Below, piece by piece: positions 46,774 to 58,849 of a stretch of DNA of 64,000 nt (position 1 is its first letter; the number at the start of each line of letters is the position of its first letter). This DNA is from Sphingomonas sp. PP-CE-3A-406 (GTDB lineage: Bacteria > Pseudomonadota > Alphaproteobacteria > Sphingomonadales > Sphingomonadaceae), in the NCBI RefSeq assembly GCF_003688625.1, contig NZ_RCWY01000001.1:620001-684000 (forward strand), in the 5' to 3' direction. Made by a program: the position numbers and the translations under genes. The notes beneath the pieces are model-generated. The model saw only the letters and a program-made list of their open reading frames with translations, searched no databases and had not been told where the DNA came from.

Positions 46774-46794
46774 ATGATCCAGCGTCACCGCTAA
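46774..46794 (+). other. possible six-codon leader peptide upstream of the SDR gene
   Basis: ATG-ATC-CAG-CGT-CAC-CGC-TAA encodes MIQRHR and follows AGGAG (46761-46765) by eight bases, a very good ribosome binding site. The next gene starts 55 bases later. It could be a regulatory leader or a remnant of an eroded start; no attenuator hairpin was confirmed. Confidence 0.25.
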
Positions 46795-46849
46795 AGCGGC
46801 CCTCGCCAGCGGAGCAACCCGCCGGCCGGACTCATATTTCGAGGCTTAC

Positions 46850-47629
46850 ATGCCCAGACTGAACACCAAGATCTGCGTCGTCACCGGCGCAGCACGTGGC
46901 ATCGGCCGCGCGATCGCCGAGCGCTTCCATGACGAAGGCGCCGTCGTCATCCTCACGGACATAGACGAAACCGCCGGCGCCGAGACTGCGGCGGCCATCG
47001 GCTGCCGGTTCGAAAAGCTCGACGTCCGCGAAGAGGCGGATTGGCGACGCTTGGCGGAGACCTTTCCGGTGGTCGACGTGCTCGTCAACAATGCGGGCGT
47101 AACGGGTTTCGAGCACGGCATGGTCGCGCACGATCCAGAACATGCTAGCCTTTCAGACTGGCGCGCGGTCCATGCGGTCAACCTCGATGGCACGTTCCTC
47201 GGCTGCCGCTATGCGATTGGTGCGATGAAAACGGCGGGCACAGGCTCGATCATCAACATCTCGTCGAGATCCGGGCTGGTCGGGATTCCCCTCGCCGCGG
47301 CCTATGCGTCGTCGAAGGCGGCAATCCGCAATCACAGCAAGACGGTGGCACTGTATTGCGCGCAGCAGGGGTGGAAGATCCGCTGCAACTCGGTGCATCC
47401 CGCAGCGATCCTGACGCCGATCTGGGAGCCGATGCTCGGGGATGGGCCGGACCGCGAGGCGCGGATGGCGGCGCTGGTGGCCGATACGCCGTTGAAGCGG
47501 TTCGGGATGCCGGATGAAGTGGCCGCGGTCGCGGTGATGCTCGCGTCGGACGAGGCGACCTACATCACCGGGACGGAGGTCAATATCGATGGCGGTTTGC
47601 TGGCGGGCTCGGCCGCATCGCCGGGGTAA
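46850..47629 (+). CDS. short-chain dehydrogenase/reductase
   Basis: A 259-aa classical SDR oxidoreductase using NAD(P). The cofactor motif is TGAARGIG (12-19), an Asp after strand 2 (TDIDE) suggests NAD preference, and NNAG is at 80-83. The catalytic residues are Ser139, Tyr152 and Lys156 (YASSK). [15 protein letters not shown] and [15 protein letters not shown] complete the family pattern. The substrate is unknown. ATG 46850 follows GAGG by five bases. It lies 101 bp after the coiled-coil gene. Confidence 0.92.
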   Translation: MPRLNTKICVVTGAARGIGRAIAERFHDEGAVVILTDIDETAGAETAAAIGCRFEKLDVREEADWRRLAETFPVVDVLVNNAGVTGFEHGMVAHDPEHASLSDWRAVHAVNLDGTFLGCRYAIGAMKTAGTGSIINISSRSGLVGIPLAAAYASSKAAIRNHSKTVALYCAQQGWKIRCNSVHPAAILTPIWEPMLGDGPDREARMAALVADTPLKRFGMPDEVAAVAVMLASDEATYITGTEVNIDGGLLAGSAASPG

Positions 47630-47633
47630 CGAT

Positions 47634-47753
47634 CCTCCCCCGCAAGGGGGAGGTGGCGCGAAGCGACGGAGGGGAAGGAACACGGAACAGAGGTTACCCC
47701 TTCCTCCCCCTCCGTCTGGCAAGAGCCAGCCACCTCCCCCTGGCGGGGGAGGA
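47634..47753. repeat. large palindromic repeat, same family as 1639-1768
   Basis: The left arm CCTCCCCCGCAAGGGGGAGG with TGGCGCGAAGCGACGGAGGGG is matched by the inverted right arm CCCCTCCGTCTGGCAAGAGC and CACCTCCCCCTGGCGGGGGA. It separates the SDR gene from the convergent end of the nuo-rnj operon. Confidence 0.8.
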
Positions 47754-47764
47754 TTGCTGGTCGT

Positions 47765-48046
47765 TCAGCGCGTGACCATGTTGCCGCGGTCGAACAGGTC
47801 GACGCTCTGTGGCGTGATCCACCCGTAAGAATAATTCAGCTGGAACAGCACAAACAGGACCGTCGCCACCACGGTCACCCGCCAAGCCGTCCGCCCCGAG
47901 CGAAACTCGTGCGGCGCGCTTTCGGCTTGGCCGGGGACGTGTTCGCCCCCGACCTCACGCGTCGTCTTCACGCCGAATGGCAGGACCAGGAACACCGAGA
48001 ACGACCAGAACAGGACGTAGATCGCGAGTGCCGAGGTCCACCGCAC
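47765..48046 (-). CDS. DUF1467 family membrane protein
   Basis: A 93-aa protein with two hydrophobic segments (about 4-26, SALAIYVLFWSFSVFLVLPFG, and 55-72, VTVVATVLFVLFQLNYSYGW) and the central piece LPFGVKTTREVGGEHVPGQAESAPHEF. These are typical of DUF1467, a small alphaproteobacterial family of unknown function usually found after the RNase J gene. The start is GTG 48046, four bases after the rnj stop, so it is the last gene of the operon. Confidence 0.88.
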   Translation of the reverse strand: MRWTSALAIYVLFWSFSVFLVLPFGVKTTREVGGEHVPGQAESAPHEFRSGRTAWRVTVVATVLFVLFQLNYSYGWITPQSVDLFDRGNMVTR

Positions 48047-48050
48047 GCGA

Positions 48051-49688
48051 TCAGCCCTCGATCAGCAGGACGTCGACGATCGGCTGCTTGCCGGTCCAGC
48101 GCTTGGCGACCTTGCGCACTGCGAGCCGGATCTGCTCGCGCATCTTCTCGCTCTCGCGCTTGCCGCCGCGCACCGTGTCGGCCGCTGCCTGCACCGCGTC
48201 GGCGATGAACGCCGCGCGGTCTTCCTCAACCGGCACGCCCTGCACGCGGACCTGCGGCTGGCCGACCATCCGGCCGTCCTTGCCGAGCGCGACACCGACC
48301 GAGATCTGACCGTTGATCGCCAGCTTGCGCCGCTCGCTCAGTGTCGCACCGTCCGCCGGCAGGATCACGTCGCCGTCGAGCACCAGACGCCCGACCGTCG
48401 CATTGCCGATCTTCGCCGGACCCTTGGGCGCCAGACGGATGATGTCGCCGTTGCTCTGCACGATCGCGCGCGGAATGCCCTGCTCGAGACCGAAGCGCGC
48501 ATGCTCCATCATATGGCGCATCTCGCCGTGCGTCGGCACGAGCACCTCGGGCCGCAGCCAGTCGTACATCTGCGCGAGTTCCGGCTGACCCGGGTGACCC
48601 GATACATGGACGTGCGCCTGGCGCTCGGTGATCATGCGGATGCCCTTGGCCGCCAGCGTGTTCTGGATGCGACCGATCTGGACCTCGTTGCCCGGGATCT
48701 GCTTCGACGAGAAGATCACCGTGTCGTCGGCGTCGAGCGTGATCGTGTGCTGGCCATTGGCGACACGCGCCAGCGCCGCGCGCTCCTCACCCTGGCCACC
48801 GGTGGCGATGATCAGCACCTTGTTCTTGGGCAGGCGCATCGCCTCGTCGGGGCTGATCGTGTCGGGGAAATCCTTCAGATAGCCCGTCGCGCGCGCGACC
48901 TTGATGATCCGGTCGAGCGAACGCCCGGTCACGCACAGCTTGCGCCCGGTTTCCTTCGCGACTTCGCCGAACGTGTGCAGACGCGCGGCGTTCGACGCGA
49001 AGCTGGTAATCATGACGCGGCCCTTGGCCTTGCTGACCTCCTCGAACAGTCCCTTGCGGACCGTGCTCTCGCTGCCCGACGCGGTCGTGTTGAAGATGTT
49101 GGTCGAATCGCAGACGAGGACATCGACGCCCTTTTCGCCGATTGCCATGAAGCCCTCGGGTGTGGTCGGATTGCCGATCACCGGGTTCTTGTCGAGCTTC
49201 CAGTCGCCGGTGTGGAACACCCGACCGTAAGGCGTGTCGATCAGCAGCGCATTCGCCTCGGGGATCGAGTGCGACATCTCGACGAAGGTGAAGCCGAATG
49301 GCCCGAGCTGGAAATTGCCGCCCATCGGGATCATCTTGAGCTTCACGCGGTTGGCGATGCCCTCTTCCTCGAGCTTGCCGCGGATCAGGCCCATCGTGAA
49401 CGGGGTCGCGTAGATGGGCACGCCGAGGTCTTCGGCGAGATATGGCAGCGAGCCGATGTGATCTTCATGGCCGTGCGTGATGACGATGCCGAGCAAGTCG
49501 TCGATCCGGTCCTCGATAAAGGACAGGTCGGGCAGGATCACGTCGACGCCGGGATATTGCGGATCGGCGAAGGTGATGCCGAGATCGACCATCACCCACT
49601 TGCCCTGGCAGCCGTACAGGTTGACGTTCATGCCGATTTCGCCGGAGCCGCCAAGGCCACAGAAAAGGAGTTCGTTCTTCGGAGTCAT
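48051..49688 (-). CDS. rnj: ribonuclease J
   Basis: A 545-aa beta-CASP metallo-beta-lactamase ribonuclease acting in mRNA decay and rRNA maturation. The metal-binding motif is ITHGHEDHIGSLPYL. Further ligands lie in FVEMSHSIPEA and VFHTGDWKLD, and the beta-CASP part has DVLVCDSTN, VSGHPGQPELAQMYDWLRPEVLVPTHGEMRHMMEHA and the final C-terminal domain. Length fits RNase J (about 550). It is 63 bp downstream of coaX in the nuo operon. A TATAAT on the same strand (49708-49703) may be chance. Confidence 0.95.
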   Translation of the reverse strand: MTPKNELLFCGLGGSGEIGMNVNLYGCQGKWVMVDLGITFADPQYPGVDVILPDLSFIEDRIDDLLGIVITHGHEDHIGSLPYLAEDLGVPIYATPFTMGLIRGKLEEEGIANRVKLKMIPMGGNFQLGPFGFTFVEMSHSIPEANALLIDTPYGRVFHTGDWKLDKNPVIGNPTTPEGFMAIGEKGVDVLVCDSTNIFNTTASGSESTVRKGLFEEVSKAKGRVMITSFASNAARLHTFGEVAKETGRKLCVTGRSLDRIIKVARATGYLKDFPDTISPDEAMRLPKNKVLIIATGGQGEERAALARVANGQHTITLDADDTVIFSSKQIPGNEVQIGRIQNTLAAKGIRMITERQAHVHVSGHPGQPELAQMYDWLRPEVLVPTHGEMRHMMEHARFGLEQGIPRAIVQSNGDIIRLAPKGPAKIGNATVGRLVLDGDVILPADGATLSERRKLAINGQISVGVALGKDGRMVGQPQVRVQGVPVEEDRAAFIADAVQAAADTVRGGKRESEKMREQIRLAVRKVAKRWTGKQPIVDVLLIEG

Positions 49689-49751
49689 TGATTACTTTCA
49701 GGATTATACAGGAATATGGCCCGCAGGCCGGTCGGCGCGAGCCCAATGGCC

Positions 49752-50528
49752 CTAGATATGGTGACGATCCCACATCATCGCCAGCCCCTGGATCGTCAGG
49801 TCGGCTTCGATGACATCGAACACGTCGGTCTGTTTCTCGAATAATGTGGCGAGGCCGCCAGTCGCGACGACCTTCACGGGACGGCCGATCTCGCGCTTCA
49901 TGCGCGCGACCAGCCCCTCGATCATTGCGACATAGCCCCAATAGATGCCGATGTGCATCTGCGAGACGGTGTTGAGCCCGATGACGCTCATGTCCATCGG
50001 TGCCTCGATCGCGATCCGCGGGAGCTTCGCCGCGGCGGTCACCAGCGCGTCGAGCGACAGGTTGATCCCCGGCGCGATGATCCCGCCCTTGTACGCGCCG
50101 CTATAGTCGACGACGTCGAAGGTGGTCGCGGTGCCGAAGTCGATCACGATCAGGTCGCCGGGATGCAGCGCATGCGCAGCGATCGTGTTGACCGCACGGT
50201 CAGCGCCGAGCGAGGCAGGCTCGTCGACGTCGATCGCGATGCCCCATTCGACCGGCGCATGGCCGGCGATAAGTGCTTCGGTGTCGAAGTATTTCGACGC
50301 GAGCACCTGGAGGTTGTGGAGCGCGCGCGGCACGACGGTAGCGACGATCACGCCCTCGACCGCGGTGCGATCATGCCCGCCGAGCTGCATCAACTGGCTC
50401 AGCCACACCGCATATTCGTCCGCCGTCCGCCGCGAATCGGTTGCGATCCGCCAGCGCGCGACGATCTCGCCGGCTTCGACCAGCGCGAACACGACATTGG
50501 TATTGCCGGCATCGATCGCGAGCAGCAT
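49752..50528 (-). CDS. coaX: type III pantothenate kinase
   Basis: A 258-aa kinase for the first step of coenzyme A synthesis. The phosphate-binding motif [15 protein letters not shown] is at the N terminus, [24 protein letters not shown] is the pantothenate-site segment, [14 protein letters not shown] the ATP-site segment, and [15 protein letters not shown] the dimer region. The start at ATG 50528 fits the family; upstream residues in frame belong to the birA end. It follows birA by ten bases. Confidence 0.96.
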   Translation of the reverse strand: MLLAIDAGNTNVVFALVEAGEIVARWRIATDSRRTADEYAVWLSQLMQLGGHDRTAVEGVIVATVVPRALHNLQVLASKYFDTEALIAGHAPVEWGIAIDVDEPASLGADRAVNTIAAHALHPGDLIVIDFGTATTFDVVDYSGAYKGGIIAPGINLSLDALVTAAAKLPRIAIEAPMDMSVIGLNTVSQMHIGIYWGYVAMIEGLVARMKREIGRPVKVVATGGLATLFEKQTDVFDVIEADLTIQGLAMMWDRHHI

Positions 50529-50538
50529 CAGCGGGGCC

Positions 50539-51306
50539 TCAAAGCAGGAAGACGTCGGCAGCGTGAATGACACGCCGCTCGCCAGACGCCAAGCGGAGGA
50601 TCAGCGCACCGTCGGTGTCGAGCCCGACGAAAAGGCCGTCGATCCCGCTGCCATCGGGAAGCCGGGCAGTCAGCGCGGTGCCAGCGGGATGGGCGCAATC
50701 GACCCAGCGCTCGCGAACCGGTGCGATGCCCTCGGTCCGCCAGCGACCGATCCAACGCGCAAAACTGTCGGCGAGGATGTCGAGGAACATTGCCGGTTCG
50801 ACCACTACTCCATGCGCGGCGAGATCGGTCGTCGCACGGTCGGGCAGATCGGGATGATGCGCGATGTTGACGCCGTAGCCGACGATCACCGCATTGTCCG
50901 CGCGTTCGAGCAGGATGCCCGACAGCTTGGCATCCGCGAGCAGCAGGTCATTGGGCCATTTCAGGACCAGCGTCTCGCTCGCATCGGTCGTGCCCTGGCA
51001 GATCCCGGCGACCAGGAACGTCGACACGGTTTCCTGCAAGGCGACCGCAGCAACCAGCGCGAGGCTGGCCGCGGGCGGATCGTTCGGTCGCAACCGAACG
51101 AGCGTGCTCGCGTAGAGGTTACCCTCGGGCGACGACCATTCACGCCCGAGCCGCCCCCGCCCCGCCGTCTGCCGGATTGCACGCAACCAGAGACCGTCTT
51201 CGGCCCCGCCGCGTGCAAGCTCCAGCAGGTCGGCGTTGGTCGATCCTGTCTCCGCGACGGTGCGGATGATGCTCAGAACAACGCCCGTGCGGCCGCCATC
51301 GTCCAC
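50539..51306 (-). CDS. birA: biotin--[acetyl-CoA-carboxylase] ligase
   Basis: A 255-aa biotin protein ligase that attaches biotin to the BCCP subunit of acetyl-CoA carboxylase. The signature residues are [30 protein letters not shown] (biotinyl-AMP loop), LKWPNDLLL and KLSGILLE. There is no N-terminal DNA-binding domain, so it is a catalytic-only (class I) enzyme. The best start is GTG 51306, overlapping the nuoN end by 34 bases; a start closer to [13 protein letters not shown] is possible but no standard codon is present there. Confidence 0.93.
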   Translation of the reverse strand: MDDGGRTGVVLSIIRTVAETGSTNADLLELARGGAEDGLWLRAIRQTAGRGRLGREWSSPEGNLYASTLVRLRPNDPPAASLALVAAVALQETVSTFLVAGICQGTTDASETLVLKWPNDLLLADAKLSGILLERADNAVIVGYGVNIAHHPDLPDRATTDLAAHGVVVEPAMFLDILADSFARWIGRWRTEGIAPVRERWVDCAHPAGTALTARLPDGSGIDGLFVGLDTDGALILRLASGERRVIHAADVFLL

Positions 51307-52718
51307 GCGCCGAGCACGGGGATGAGGAGGTAGCCGGCTGGCGACACGAACACCGCGGCGATGGCGATCAGGCCACCCTCGACCTTGCTCTCCATCGGCG
51401 CGAACGCGGGTGCTGGATCGTCGAAGTACATCGTCTTGACGACGCGCAGATAGTAATACGCACCGATCACCGAGGCGGCGATGCCGACCACTGCCAGCGG
51501 GAACAGCCCGGCGTCGACCGCCGCGCTGAACACCGCGAACTTCGCGTAGAAGCCGAACAGCGGCGGGATGCCGGCGAGGCTGAACATGAAGATCGCGAGG
51601 GCCGCTGCCAGTGCAGGCCGGGTCCGCGACATGCCAGCGAGGCTGTCGATCGTCTCGACCGGCTGCCCGTCGTCACCACGCATCTGCAACACGACCAGGA
51701 ACGAGCCCAGCGTCATCGCAACGTAGATCGTCAGGTACATCAGCACGCCCGACACGCCTTCCGGCGTCCCGGCCGCGAGACCGATCAGCGCGAAGCCGAC
51801 ATTGTTGATCGACGAATAGGCGAGCAGGCGCTTGATGTTGGTCTGGCCGATCGCCGCGACCGCACCGAGTATGATCGACGCGAGCGCCGCGAAGATTACG
51901 ATCTGGCGCCACTGGTCGGTCGCCGGGCCCATCGCATCGACCGCAACGCGGACGCTGAGCGCAAGTGCCGCGACCTTGGGAGCCGACGCGAAGAACGCGG
52001 TGACCGGGGTCGGTGCGCCCTCGTACACGTCGGGCGTCCACATGTGGAACGGCACGGCGCTGATCTTGAACGCAAGGCCGGCGAACACGAACACCAGACC
52101 GAACAGCAGGCCGAGCGACTTGGTGCCGGCATAGGCTTCCGAGATACCCGAGAACAACGTCGTACCGCTGAACCCGTAGACCAGCGAGATGCCGTACAGC
52201 AGAATACCGCTGGCGAGCGCGCCGAGCACGAAATACTTCAAGCCCGCTTCGGCAGACCGTCCGTCGCGCCGCATGAAGCTGGCAAGGACGTATGCCGCAA
52301 GGCTCTGGAGTTCGAGACCGACATACAGCGTCAGCATGTCGGTGGCCGAGACCATGATCCCCATGCCACATGCCGACAGCAGGATCAGCACCGGATACTC
52401 CGGACGCAGATCGTCGCCGTGCGTGCGCGCGAAGAAGGTCGGCGCCATCACGATCGCGACCGCCGAGGCGATATAGATCAGCACCTTGGCGAACGCGCCG
52501 AACGCGTCTGCGCGGTACAGGCCGTCGAACGCATAGCCACCAGACGAAGCCGGGCCGACCAGGGCGATCCCTGCCCCGACCAGCACGAACACGGCGGCGA
52601 TCGAGACGGCGCGCGTGGACTTGTCCCCGCCCCAGGCCGAGACGAGCATCAAGGCGATCGCACCCAACGCCAGCACCAGTTCGGGCAGCGTCATTGCGAT
52701 GTTAGCGGCGTAATCCAT
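51273..52718 (-). CDS. nuoN: NADH-quinone oxidoreductase subunit N
   Basis: A 481-aa antiporter-like membrane subunit of complex I with about 14 transmembrane segments. Typical stretches are YVGLELQSLAAYVLASFMRRDGRSAEAGLKYFVLGALASGILLYG, PFHMWTPDVYEGAPTPVTAFFASAPK and RLLAYSSINNVGFALIGL, with the conserved Glu and Lys residues of proton channels. ATG 52718 shares one base with the nuoM stop (TGATG). It is the last complex I gene of the operon, followed by birA. Confidence 0.97.
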   Translation of the reverse strand: MDYAANIAMTLPELVLALGAIALMLVSAWGGDKSTRAVSIAAVFVLVGAGIALVGPASSGGYAFDGLYRADAFGAFAKVLIYIASAVAIVMAPTFFARTHGDDLRPEYPVLILLSACGMGIMVSATDMLTLYVGLELQSLAAYVLASFMRRDGRSAEAGLKYFVLGALASGILLYGISLVYGFSGTTLFSGISEAYAGTKSLGLLFGLVFVFAGLAFKISAVPFHMWTPDVYEGAPTPVTAFFASAPKVAALALSVRVAVDAMGPATDQWRQIVIFAALASIILGAVAAIGQTNIKRLLAYSSINNVGFALIGLAAGTPEGVSGVLMYLTIYVAMTLGSFLVVLQMRGDDGQPVETIDSLAGMSRTRPALAAALAIFMFSLAGIPPLFGFYAKFAVFSAAVDAGLFPLAVVGIAASVIGAYYYLRVVKTMYFDDPAPAFAPMESKVEGGLIAIAAVFVSPAGYLLIPVLGAWTMAAARALF

Positions 52719-54249
52719 CAGTGTGCCTCCCCGTGCGCGGCACTATGGACGGTGGCGGGCTTCCCCGCAGTTGGGTTTGAATCGCTGGCAGGCTTGGCGC
52801 GGTCGACACGGGCGAGAAGCACGCCCACGTCCTTGCGCATCGGTGCCAGGAAGCTCTCGGGATACACGCCCATCCACAGCACGACGGCTGCGATCGGAGC
52901 GAGCAGCCACATCTCGCGGCCCGACAGGTCGACCATCGCACGGACGTCGTCCGACTTGATCTCGCCGAACACGACGCGGCGGTACAGGAACAGCATGTAC
53001 GCGGCGCCCAGGATGATGCTCGTCGTGCAGAGCAGCGCGGTCCAGGTCGAAACCTGATACGTGCCCATCAGCGACAGGAACTCGGCGACGAAGCCGCTGG
53101 TGCCCGGCAGGCCGATCGAGGCCATCGTGAAGAACAGGAAGAAGATCGCGTACTTCGGCATGTTGATCGCGAGGCCGCCATAGCGCGAGATCTCGCGGGT
53201 ATGGAGCTGGTCGTAGATCACGCCGACGCACAGGAACAACGCGCCCGATACCAGGCCGTGGCTCAGCATCATGATCATCGCGCCCTCGATACCCTGCCGA
53301 TTGAAGGCAAAGAGTCCGATCGTGACGATCGCCATGTGGGCCACCGACGAATAGGCGATGAGCTTCTTCATGTCCGACTGCACGAGCGCGACCAGCGACG
53401 TGTAGATCACCGCGACTGCCGACAGACCGAAGATCAGCCAGGTCAACTGGCCCGAGGCTTCGGGGAACATCGGCAGCAGGAAGCGCAGGAAGCCGTATCC
53501 GCCGAGCTTCAGCAGCACGCCTGCCAGGATGACCGAGCCTGCGGTCGGTGCCTGGACGTGCGCGTCGGGCAACCAGGTGTGAACCGGCCACATCGGCATC
53601 TTGACCGCGAACGATGCGAAGAACGCCAGCCACAGCCATGTCTGCACATGCGCGGGGAAGTCGTAGTTCATCAGCGCCGGGATGCTGGTCGTGCCCGCGG
53701 TCTTCGCCATGTACAACATCGCGATGAACATCAGGACCGAGCCGAGCAGCGTGTACAGGAAGAACTTGTACGACGCGTAGATCCGGTTCGCGCCGCCCCA
53801 GATGCCGATGATGAGATACATCGGGATCAGGCCGGCTTCGAAGAACACGTAGAACAGGAACAGATCCTGCGCCGCGAACGTGCCGATCATCAGCACTTCG
53901 GTGAACAGGAACGCCGCCATGTATTCGGGCACGCGCGTCGTGATCGAGCGCCAGCTGGCGCCGATGCAGATCGGCATCAGGAACACGCTGAGCATGATCA
54001 GCATCAGCGCGAAGCCGTCGATACCAAGCGACCAGCCGAAGGGGCCGAAGATGCCGGGGGCGTGCTCGACGAACTGCCACTGCGCGCCGCCGATGTCGTA
54101 GTTCATCCACAGCATGATGCCGAGAACGAAGTCGATCAGCGTCGCCGCCAGTGCCAGCGTCCGTGCCATGTTCGCCGAGACGAACAGGCACACGACAGCC
54201 GCGATCATCGGGACCGCGATCAGGACGGAAAGGATAGGAAAGCCGGTCA

Positions 54250-54250
<1 letters not shown>
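52718..54250 (-). CDS. nuoM: NADH-quinone oxidoreductase subunit M
   Basis: A 510-aa antiporter-like subunit of the complex I membrane arm with about 14 transmembrane segments. Conserved parts are FYVFFEAGLIPMYLIIGIWGG, VKMPMWPVHTWLPDAHVQAPTAGSVILAGVLLKLGGYG, KKLIAYSSVAHMAIVTIGLF and the late GLPGTSGFVAEFLSLMGTY. ATG 54250 shares its first base with the nuoL stop (TGATG). The C-terminal extension is hydrophilic and short. Confidence 0.97.
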
Positions 54251-56355
<2,105 letters not shown>

Positions 56356-56360
56356 CCGTA

Positions 56361-56669
56361 TTACCCCTTCATCCGGTTGACGTCGTCGACCGCGATGGTG
56401 CCGCGACCGCGGAAATAGATCACGAGAATGGCGAGGCCGATCGCGGCTTCACCCGCGGCGACCGTCAGCACGAACATCGCGAACACCTGTCCGACGAGAT
56501 CGTGGAGGAACGCCGAAAATGCGACGAGATTGATGTTCACCGCCAGCAGGATCAGCTCGATCGCCATCAGGATGACGATGAGATTCTTGCGGTTCAGGAA
56601 GATGCCGAGCACCCCCATCGTGAACAGGATCGCCGCGACGACCAGATAATGGACGAGACCGATCGTCAC
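56361..56669 (-). CDS. nuoK: NADH-quinone oxidoreductase subunit K
   Basis: A 102-aa complex I membrane subunit with three transmembrane segments: [46 protein letters not shown] with the conserved channel Glu, and [22 protein letters not shown] with the second Glu. Start GTG 56669 overlaps the nuoJ stop by four bases (GTGA). Confidence 0.97.
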   Translation of the reverse strand: MTIGLVHYLVVAAILFTMGVLGIFLNRKNLIVILMAIELILLAVNINLVAFSAFLHDLVGQVFAMFVLTVAAGEAAIGLAILVIYFRGRGTIAVDDVNRMKG

Positions 56670-57277
56670 AGTTCGACTCCCTGCCCGACGACCGGGCTCG
56701 TGTTGCGCGTGGCGTCCTGCGGACGGCGCGCGTTCTGGCGGCTGATGTTCTGCGCCTTGACGCCGCCACGCTGGCGGTGGGTCAGGACGATCGCCCCGAT
56801 CATCGCGACCAGCAGCACCAGGCCGGCACCCTCGAACACGAACAGATAGCGCGTGTAGAGCAGGTTACCGATCGCCTGGATATTCGGCACGGTGTCGTCG
56901 ATCGGTGCGGCACGACGTGCGAGCTGGATCGGACCTGTGCTCCACGCACCGATCGCGATCATCACCTCGGCGGCGAGCGCGACGGCAAGCGCGAGGCCGA
57001 TCCCGAAATACCGGGCGACGCCTGCGCGAAGCTCGGTGAAGTCGATGTCGAGCATCATGACGACGAACAGGAACAGCACCGCGACTGCCCCCACGTAGAC
57101 GATGACGAGCAGCATCGCGATGAACTCGGCACCGACCAATATCATGAGGCCCGCCGCGTTGAAGAACGCGAGGATCAGCCACATTACCGAATGGACCGGG
57201 TTGCGCGACGCGATCGTCAGCGCGCCCGACAGGACGACGACGAAGGCGAAGAGGTAGAAGGCTAAGGCCTGAATCAC
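56666..57277 (-). CDS. nuoJ: NADH-quinone oxidoreductase subunit J
   Basis: A 203-aa complex I membrane subunit with five transmembrane segments. Characteristic parts are [52 protein letters not shown], and a final segment before VLTHRQR. The polar C-terminal tail ([22 protein letters not shown]) follows. Start GTG 57277 is 43 bp after the nuoI stop. Confidence 0.97.
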   Translation of the reverse strand: MIQALAFYLFAFVVVLSGALTIASRNPVHSVMWLILAFFNAAGLMILVGAEFIAMLLVIVYVGAVAVLFLFVVMMLDIDFTELRAGVARYFGIGLALAVALAAEVMIAIGAWSTGPIQLARRAAPIDDTVPNIQAIGNLLYTRYLFVFEGAGLVLLVAMIGAIVLTHRQRGGVKAQNISRQNARRPQDATRNTSPVVGQGVEL

Positions 57278-57320
57278 GATTGCGGCCCCTTAGACGCCCA
57301 CGAGAAGAATGAGCGCGCCA

Positions 57321-57806
57321 TTAACGGTACGGCGCATCGGCGGCAAGGTTCGCCGCGATCGCGCTTTCCCAACGGTCGCCGTTATCGAGCAGCTTCGACT
57401 TGTCGTAGATCAGCTCTTCGCGCGTCTCGGTGGCGAACTCATAGTTCGGCCCCTCGACGATTGCATCGACCGGGCACGCCTCGGCACACAGGCCGCAGTA
57501 AATGCACTTGGTCATGTCGATGTCGTAGCGCGTCGTGCGGCGCGAACCGTCGTCACGAGGCTCGGCTTCGATCGTGATCGCCTGCGCAGGGCACACGGCC
57601 TCGCACAGCTTGCACGCGATACAACGCTCTTCGCCGTTCGGATAGCGACGCAACGCATGCTCGCCCCGGAACCGCGGCGACACCGGATTGCGCTCGTACG
57701 GATAGTTGATCGTCGCCTTTTCCTTGAAGAAATAGCGAAGCGTCAACGCGTGCGCCTTCACGAATTCCCACAGGGTAAACGACTTGATGATCTGAGCGAC
57801 GCTCAT
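57321..57806 (-). CDS. nuoI: NADH-quinone oxidoreductase subunit I
   Basis: A 161-aa ferredoxin-like subunit carrying two [4Fe-4S] clusters (N6a and N6b) in the quinone-connecting arm. The cluster motifs are [12 protein letters not shown] and [12 protein letters not shown], with [17 protein letters not shown] before the first. ATG 57806 overlaps the end of nuoH by four bases. Confidence 0.97.
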   Translation of the reverse strand: MSVAQIIKSFTLWEFVKAHALTLRYFFKEKATINYPYERNPVSPRFRGEHALRRYPNGEERCIACKLCEAVCPAQAITIEAEPRDDGSRRTTRYDIDMTKCIYCGLCAEACPVDAIVEGPNYEFATETREELIYDKSKLLDNGDRWESAIAANLAADAPYR

Positions 57807-58849
57807 GAACCCACTCCAACGCGCGTCAGCATGAGATAGCCCGACACGAGGAAAACCCAGAACAGCGAGACGGGGAGGAAGACCTTCCAGCCGAGCCGCA
57901 TCAGCTGATCGTAGCGATACCGCGGCACGGTCGCCTTCACCCAGCTGAACAGGAAGAAGAAGAACAGGATCTTGGCGAACAGCCAGATGATCCCAGGCAC
58001 GTAGTACAGCGGCGCCCAGTCGACCGGTGGCAGCCACCCGCCCCAGAACAGCGTCGCGTTGAGCGCGCACATCAACAGCACGTTGGCGTACTCGCCGAGC
58101 CAGAACAGCGCGAACGACATCGACGAATATTCGGTCTGGTACCCGGCGACGAGCTCGCTCTCCGCCTCGGTCAGATCGAACGGTGCGCGCTGCGTCTCGG
58201 CCAGCGACGAGATGAAGAACATCACCGCCATCGGGAACATCAGCGGGTTCAGTATGTACCCGTTGAAGAACCAGACATGCGACTTCTGCGCCATCACGAT
58301 CGCCGATAGGTTGAAGCTGCCGGTCCACAGCACGACCGAAATCAGAATGAAGCCGATCGCGACTTCATACGACACCATCTGCGCGGCCGCACGAAGCGCC
58401 GAATAGAACGGGTATTTCGAGTTCGAGGCCCAGCCCGACAGGATGATCCCGTACACGCCGAGCGACGACGCCGCGAGCACGTAAAGCAGCCCGACGTTGA
58501 TGTCCGCGAGCACGACGCCGACCCCGAACGGCACCACCGCCCAGACGATCAGCGCGACCGTGAATGTGATGATCGGTGCCAGCAGGAACAGCGTGCGGTT
58601 GGCGGCTGCGGGGACGATCGTCTCCTGCAGGAACACCTTCAGGCCGTCGGCAAAGCTCTGCAGCAGACCGAACGGACCGACGACGTTGGGACCACGGCGC
58701 AGCGCCATCGCCGCCCAGATCTTACGATCGGCATAGATGATCATCGCCACCGCCAGCATCAGCGGCAGCGCGATCACGAGGATATCGATGATCGTGGCGA
58801 GGAAGAACGCCCAGTCGTAACCGAGCGAGGATTCGAACCAGGAGATCAT
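57803..58849 (-). CDS. nuoH: NADH-quinone oxidoreductase subunit H
   Basis: A 348-aa complex I subunit forming the quinone chamber, with eight transmembrane segments. Conserved parts are [79 protein letters not shown] and [25 protein letters not shown] 58849 overlaps the nuoG stop by four bases (ATGA). Confidence 0.97.
   Translation of the reverse strand: MISWFESSLGYDWAFFLATIIDILVIALPLMLAVAMIIYADRKIWAAMALRRGPNVVGPFGLLQSFADGLKVFLQETIVPAAANRTLFLLAPIITFTVALIVWAVVPFGVGVVLADINVGLLYVLAASSLGVYGIILSGWASNSKYPFYSALRAAAQMVSYEVAIGFILISVVLWTGSFNLSAIVMAQKSHVWFFNGYILNPLMFPMAVMFFISSLAETQRAPFDLTEAESELVAGYQTEYSSMSFALFWLGEYANVLLMCALNATLFWGGWLPPVDWAPLYYVPGIIWLFAKILFFFFLFSWVKATVPRYRYDQLMRLGWKVFLPVSLFWVFLVSGYLMLTRVGVGS

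Noticed and set aside
49703..49708. TATAAT upstream of rnj as an internal promoter
   Set aside because: No -35 element is visible at the right distance, and the gene sits within a tight operon; probably chance.
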